Shown here: positions 60,430-64,000 of the stretch, piece by piece
Layout: every line of letters starts with the position of its first letter
Numbering within the stretch: position 1 is the stretch's first letter
NCBI RefSeq assembly: GCF_014805625.2
Contig: NW_023998458.1
Span: forward strand, 124,001-188,000
DNA length: 64,000 nt
Direction: 5' to 3'
DNA from: Glossina fuscipes
Lineage: Eukaryota > Arthropoda > Insecta > Diptera > Glossinidae
The notes under the pieces: generated by a model
Told to the model about the DNA's origin: nothing
Seen by the model: only the letters and a program-made list of their open reading frames with translations
The model's database searches: none
Made by a program: the position numbers and the translations under genes

Positions 60430-61410
60430 ACCTTTACACACCCTACATTACAGTTATTCGCTCGTTTAGGCAACAATAAACTAAGAAGTCCCCATTATTT
60501 CCATGAAAGCCTGAATATTGGAAGGTTAGATTTTCTTTCCATATAAGAATTTGCGTCTCGTGATAGCGTCTGTATACGTAAAGATCCAAAAAAAAATGGA
60601 CCCATGTGATCCACATTCCCTAGCGTTAATTTTTTTTTGCTGAAGCGCTCCTATGCATTATTAAGATATCATGAGATATTTTACATGGAATGGGGCAAAA
60701 AATAGGCTCGTATGGTTCAAATGATGTCCACTTAATTTTTTTCTTTTTAATTACTATCATGTGCAAATTTTCATCATAAAAATTTTGGCAATTAAGCTTT
60801 TTCGGCATATAAGAGTTTACGTTTCATGAGAAACCTTACACGATGTGGTATATAAAAAACAGACCTACGTTGCCCAAATTCGATAAGGCAGATTTCTTTA
60901 TCAATTTACTGTTATGAACCAGTTTTCACAATGAAATATTGAAAATTTAAACTTTTTGCTACACCTATACTTTTCGCAGGATCGGTTATACGGGACGGGG
61001 TCCAAAATATTGTCCCAGCCGCCATTTTTTCTTTTTTTTCATACCACTTTAAATTTCCGAAATACTACTACTTAGTAGTTACTTTTGCGGAACAATTTTG
61101 AAAATTGCATTTTTCTCCATATGGCGACTTTTGAGTATAGGGCGTTATATAGAGAGTGGTCAAGAAACTGCACCAATCCGAATCATTTTCACCAATGTTC
61201 GTTCTTCGGCCAAAGTAGGTCAGTGTACCAAGTTTCATCGAAATATCTCGAAAATACATGGGCAGACATCAGACAGACGGACAGACAGAAAATGATTCTG
61301 AATTGATCGATTTAATAAAAGTGGATCTATGTGAAGCCCTCCTGTGTGTTACATACGTTCGCACTATCATAACATGTCCGGTACCACAAGTGGTGTAGGG
61401 TATAAAAAAG
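60430..61410 (+). repeat. Family B repeat, long form (about 980 bp)
   Basis: Starts with a family B-like left end (CACACCCTACATTACAGTTA then TTCGCTCG). It ends with the well-conserved right part: ATTTTCACCAATGTTCGTTC, CATCGAAATATCTCGAAAA, GACAGACGGACAGACAG, GATTCTGAATTGATCGATTT and CACAAGTGGTGTAGGGTATA. Between them is extra sequence containing two related segments that begin ATATAAGAATTTGCGTCTCG at 60541 and ATATAAGAGTTTACGTTTCA at 60807. It may be the less-deleted parent form of the 300-bp copies, or two elements side by side. Confidence 0.6.
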
Positions 61411-61691
61411 AGAATTTTTGATGACTTGTTATATATATAGTAAAGATTAATTGTTACAATGAATTTTTTCCTTGCATTTAACTTCTGGTCTTCGAATTGA
61501 AAACAAACGCAAACAGCATATCTCCCACATAATGTTGCGATTCCAACGGTGTTATGGTTTTGCACTTAAATTGTATGGATTTATCCAAACGAGTACTTCT
61601 ACAAGTAGTTTTCTTCCACTCTACTCGATACCTATGATAAGTTCCAAGCAAACACCTTCAAAAGTAATCTCTACTATCGCTGGTCGCGGAC

Positions 61692-61985
61692 CACCCTAAA
61701 TACCCTACACCTACAACTGCTGATATAATAAATTTTTTAAGGCGCTATAAGGAAAGTGGTCAAAAAAGCGATCCGCTACCAATCATATGCAACTGCGTTC
61801 GTCATTGACTGACAAGACGTCAGTATGCCAAGCTTGAAGAAAAAAAAAGAAACAAAAAAACAAAGCCGACGGAGTGACACACGGATCTTTATAATAATAT
61901 AAGGCGATTTTATCCCAAGTCCTTCTGGGTGTTGCATACACCTGCACAAACTTAACCCGCCTTTGTATCGCATGTGTAGAGCAAA
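61692..61985 (+). repeat. Family B repeat, short form
   Basis: Starts TAAATACCCTACACC at 61698. It contains AGGAAAGTGGTCAAAAAAGC, CCAAGTCCTTCTGGGTGTTG and CATACACCTGCACAAACTTA, and ends in a degraded right terminus (TTTGTATCGCATGTGTAGAG). It follows the long-form copy by about 280 bp in the same orientation. The end of a transposase-like minus-strand fragment begins just downstream. Confidence 0.68.
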
Positions 61986-62044
61986 GAAAGCGCTGCTCGC
62001 CTCGATTTCATCGCTTTGATCGAGTCAAAGCAATGTAGTCAGGC

Positions 62045-62240
62045 TAATTTCGAAAGAAGGGCCAAAGACATGAGTTGTATTCCTGGTAAACAGGGCGAGA
62101 AGAAGGGCACGACACGTCTGGACATGGGTTTCTCATACAAAAGTCGTAAAGAATTAATGTATTGCGAGAAGGCACATTGTCGCGACCAAAAAAGGAATGG
62201 CTGTCTAATCGTAATTCAAGCTCATGACTAAACCGCATCG
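62045..62240 (-). pseudogene. Possible transposase N-terminal fragment
   Basis: Minus-strand translation HELELRLDSHSFFGRDNVPS and RNTLILYDFCMRNP, then SCPSSRP, resembles the helix-turn-helix linker of IS630-like transposases (F-G/x-x-x-VPS/D-x-x-T-I-x-x-W-V-x-x-FR-x-TG, then SPGRP). The resemblance is partial, there are no catalytic blocks nearby, and the plus strand is also open over the same bases. It could be a third fragment of the transposon type found at 34.5 and 54.3 kb, or an unrelated chance match. Confidence 0.25.
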
Positions 62241-62450
62241 CTCACATGACTTTCCAAACATCTTGGTCCGGCGAGGGCCACATGAAGGAATCAAATCTTT
62301 GAAGGGTGCGATATGGTTCCTTACGAACTAATTAAATCATTGGTAATTAATGAGCAACTGCAGCAACTGCACCGTGTAGCACGGTGACTGTCAGGAAGGA
62401 GAAGAAAGCAAAGGGAAAGAAATAGGGAGAGGTAGACCGCAGCCTAGTGG

Positions 62451-62586
62451 GTCAATGGATAAGCATTATGTCATTAACGACTAAGCACTCGCCATAGTTA
62501 CAACCACAGTAAAGTCTACCGCACTTGACATTTATATCCGCGAACACTGACTTGGTAGTCGAGGTTCTTATCTACTCGGCTACTCA
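62451..62586 (-). repeat. tRNA-derived SINE, minus strand
   Basis: On the minus strand it starts GAGTAGCCGAGTAGATAAGA, continues CCTCGACTACCAAGTCAGTG, and then has GTCAAGTGCGGTAGACTTTA. This is the same head and GCGGTAGA core as the SINE copies at 7.8 and 57.6 kb. The B box is eroded. Its 3' part (CTGTGGTTGTAACTATGG) resembles the other minus-strand copy at 62.9 kb rather than the plus-strand copies. Confidence 0.55.
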
Positions 62587-62899
62587 ATCTACTCTGTTAC
62601 ATTAATTTCAAAAAATGCATTTTTTTATATTTTTGTTTCGAGTTAGGACAACATGTCAAAGAAATGATATACTTTCTTCGCCTTTTGAAGCCAGACTTCT
62701 TAAAGAATTTTGAATGGCACAATTTTCGGCTTCTCAGAAATTGACCTTAATCCCCCTTCTATCCATTTTTTCTTCTTTAAGTGACTAACCATTCAGGTGT
62801 ACCCTATCCGCATAACATGGTAATGGTTGGGAAGAAATGTGTAAAGAGCAATAGGAAGTGCTAACAGTTAGCAAGATATATGGGAGGTATGCATAGCCA

Positions 62900-63013
62900 A
62901 TAGTTAACACCACGCATCATCCATAACTAAGCTATAGTCTACCGCAATGGAATTTGAAACCGGATATATCGACGTTATTGTCGCGTTTCTTGACTGTGTG
63001 ACTGCGCGATAAC
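62900..63013 (-). repeat. tRNA-derived SINE, minus strand
   Basis: On the minus strand it starts GTTATCGCGCAGTCACACAG. It has a B box GGTTTCAAATTCC, then ATTGCGGTAGACTATAGCTT. It lies about 320 bp from the copy at 62.45-62.59 kb in the same orientation, and the two share the GCGGTAGACT core and tail style. Confidence 0.52.
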
Positions 63014-64000
63014 AAAAATACATTGCTAGACATTAAGCCGCGGCCAAAACCAGGACAGCTGCGAACGGAAAAACACCGCTGATGCAGAAAACAAAGAAAA
63101 ATGTCTCACAGGTCAAGATAACATTTTGGAAAATTGACACGAACAAGAATAGTTAGACGAATCGCCTTTTAAGGTTAATAGAAATCGTCGCTTTATACTG
63201 CGTTGCAAGCTTAATAGAATTCCTAACTATACTATAAAAGTTTCCACAAGATTACAGCTTCAGAGTTGACGAATGCTTTCAAATCGAGTCCTTTGTCTCC
63301 GAAACACGAAAATCGTACAAACGACGCAAAATCAATACTTGTCGTTATTATGTAACATAAGTGAACATTCTACACATGGATTAGATGTCAGTAAAAAATT
63401 TCTAAAATTCAAGACTGATCTTTGTTACGATGATGAAGAAAAAAGTGACTTTAAAATTTCAAGCTTCGTTTTCGTAATGCCTACAACAGAGAATTCACTT
63501 CTGTGTCTGCAAATAGAAATTGCTGAACTAAAACCTTTATAGACCCTTGCTTGCTTTCTATTTCATTTCTCATTCTTTTTTTTCCGTTACATTATTAACC
63601 GCAAACACAACGGGCTTTTGTTTTTAATGCTTTTCGCTGTTTTTAATTTAATTTTATTATTATGCTTAATAGTATCATGCGCTCACTTCATTACTGTAAT
63701 AATTGCATCATAAGCACTTTATTAAAAAAATGCTATTATCTGTCTGGTGAGTGAGATACAAACGAAATTGTAGTATCTATTATGTACTGCGTGTTGTGTG
63801 TTGTGTGTCATTATCGTTGCTGTTGTTTATTTCTTCATTCGCAACCCCTACTTGCAACATATCCAAGTACTTAACAAACAATTTCTGCATTTGCATGTGT
63901 GTGCATACACATATAAAGATGTAAACACATTCTTCCTGGCACCGCATCGTTTGTACGGACTTTGGCAGAGTGGTGGTAAATAAAAGCATAGAATCACTTA
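63014..64000. other. Noncoding DNA, nothing recognised
   Basis: The 89-codon frame at 63273-63542 shows no recognisable domain. The last 300 bases are TG-rich, low-complexity sequence. Confidence 0.5.

Noticed and set aside
1..64000. CRISPR arrays, operons, or other prokaryotic systems
   Set aside because: No spaced identical repeats and no long ORFs; the U2 snRNA and transposon content show insect nuclear DNA.

Overview
This window reads as noncoding DNA from an insect nuclear genome, most likely a higher fly (Diptera, Brachycera). It is strongly AT-rich and full of TATG, TG and AT microsatellites. It carries decayed Tc1/mariner elements, R1-like non-LTR elements and tRNA-derived SINEs. Its only clearly intact gene is a U2 snRNA whose promoter element has the Drosophila-type PSEA sequence and position. 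A fly with a repeat-rich genome, for example a tephritid, would fit, but the sequence alone does not settle family or species. No open reading frame looks like a real protein-coding gene: the longest are low-complexity or fall in repeats. The window is therefore intergenic DNA or the inside of a very large intron.

Layout. From 1 to 5.1 kb lie three copies of an interspersed repeat, called family A here. From 5.1 to 20.4 kb is AT-rich DNA with microsatellites, one SINE at 7.8 kb, a probable second at 15.6 kb, and a 10-N gap at 11.69 kb flanked by a near-identical 75-bp duplication. From 20.4 to 22.7 kb lie a family B repeat and an end-to-end mariner fossil with recognisable inverted repeats and TA flanks. 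From 26.2 to 29.3 kb is a degenerate long-period tandem array not explained by any family I recognise. From 30.8 to 35.5 kb is a cluster of transposon relics: family A, family B, a mori-type mariner and an IS630-like transposase. From 36.7 to 37.6 kb is a decayed R1-like reverse transcriptase. From 38 to 46 kb is AT-rich, microsatellite-rich DNA with a pyrimidine-rich degenerate stretch at 40.4-40.9 kb. The U2 snRNA gene is at 46.16-46.35 kb on the minus strand. From 47.4 to 64 kb are more family A and B copies, a second IS630-like relic, a LINE 3' fragment, and three more SINEs.

Nothing here forms an operon or pathway. The only element expected to be active is the U2 gene with its PSEA promoter. 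Everything else is a record of past transposition, which makes repeat structure the main content. All protein-level assignments to transposon families come from reading translated motifs by eye, with no database search. Boundaries of repeats are approximate unless terminal repeats are stated.
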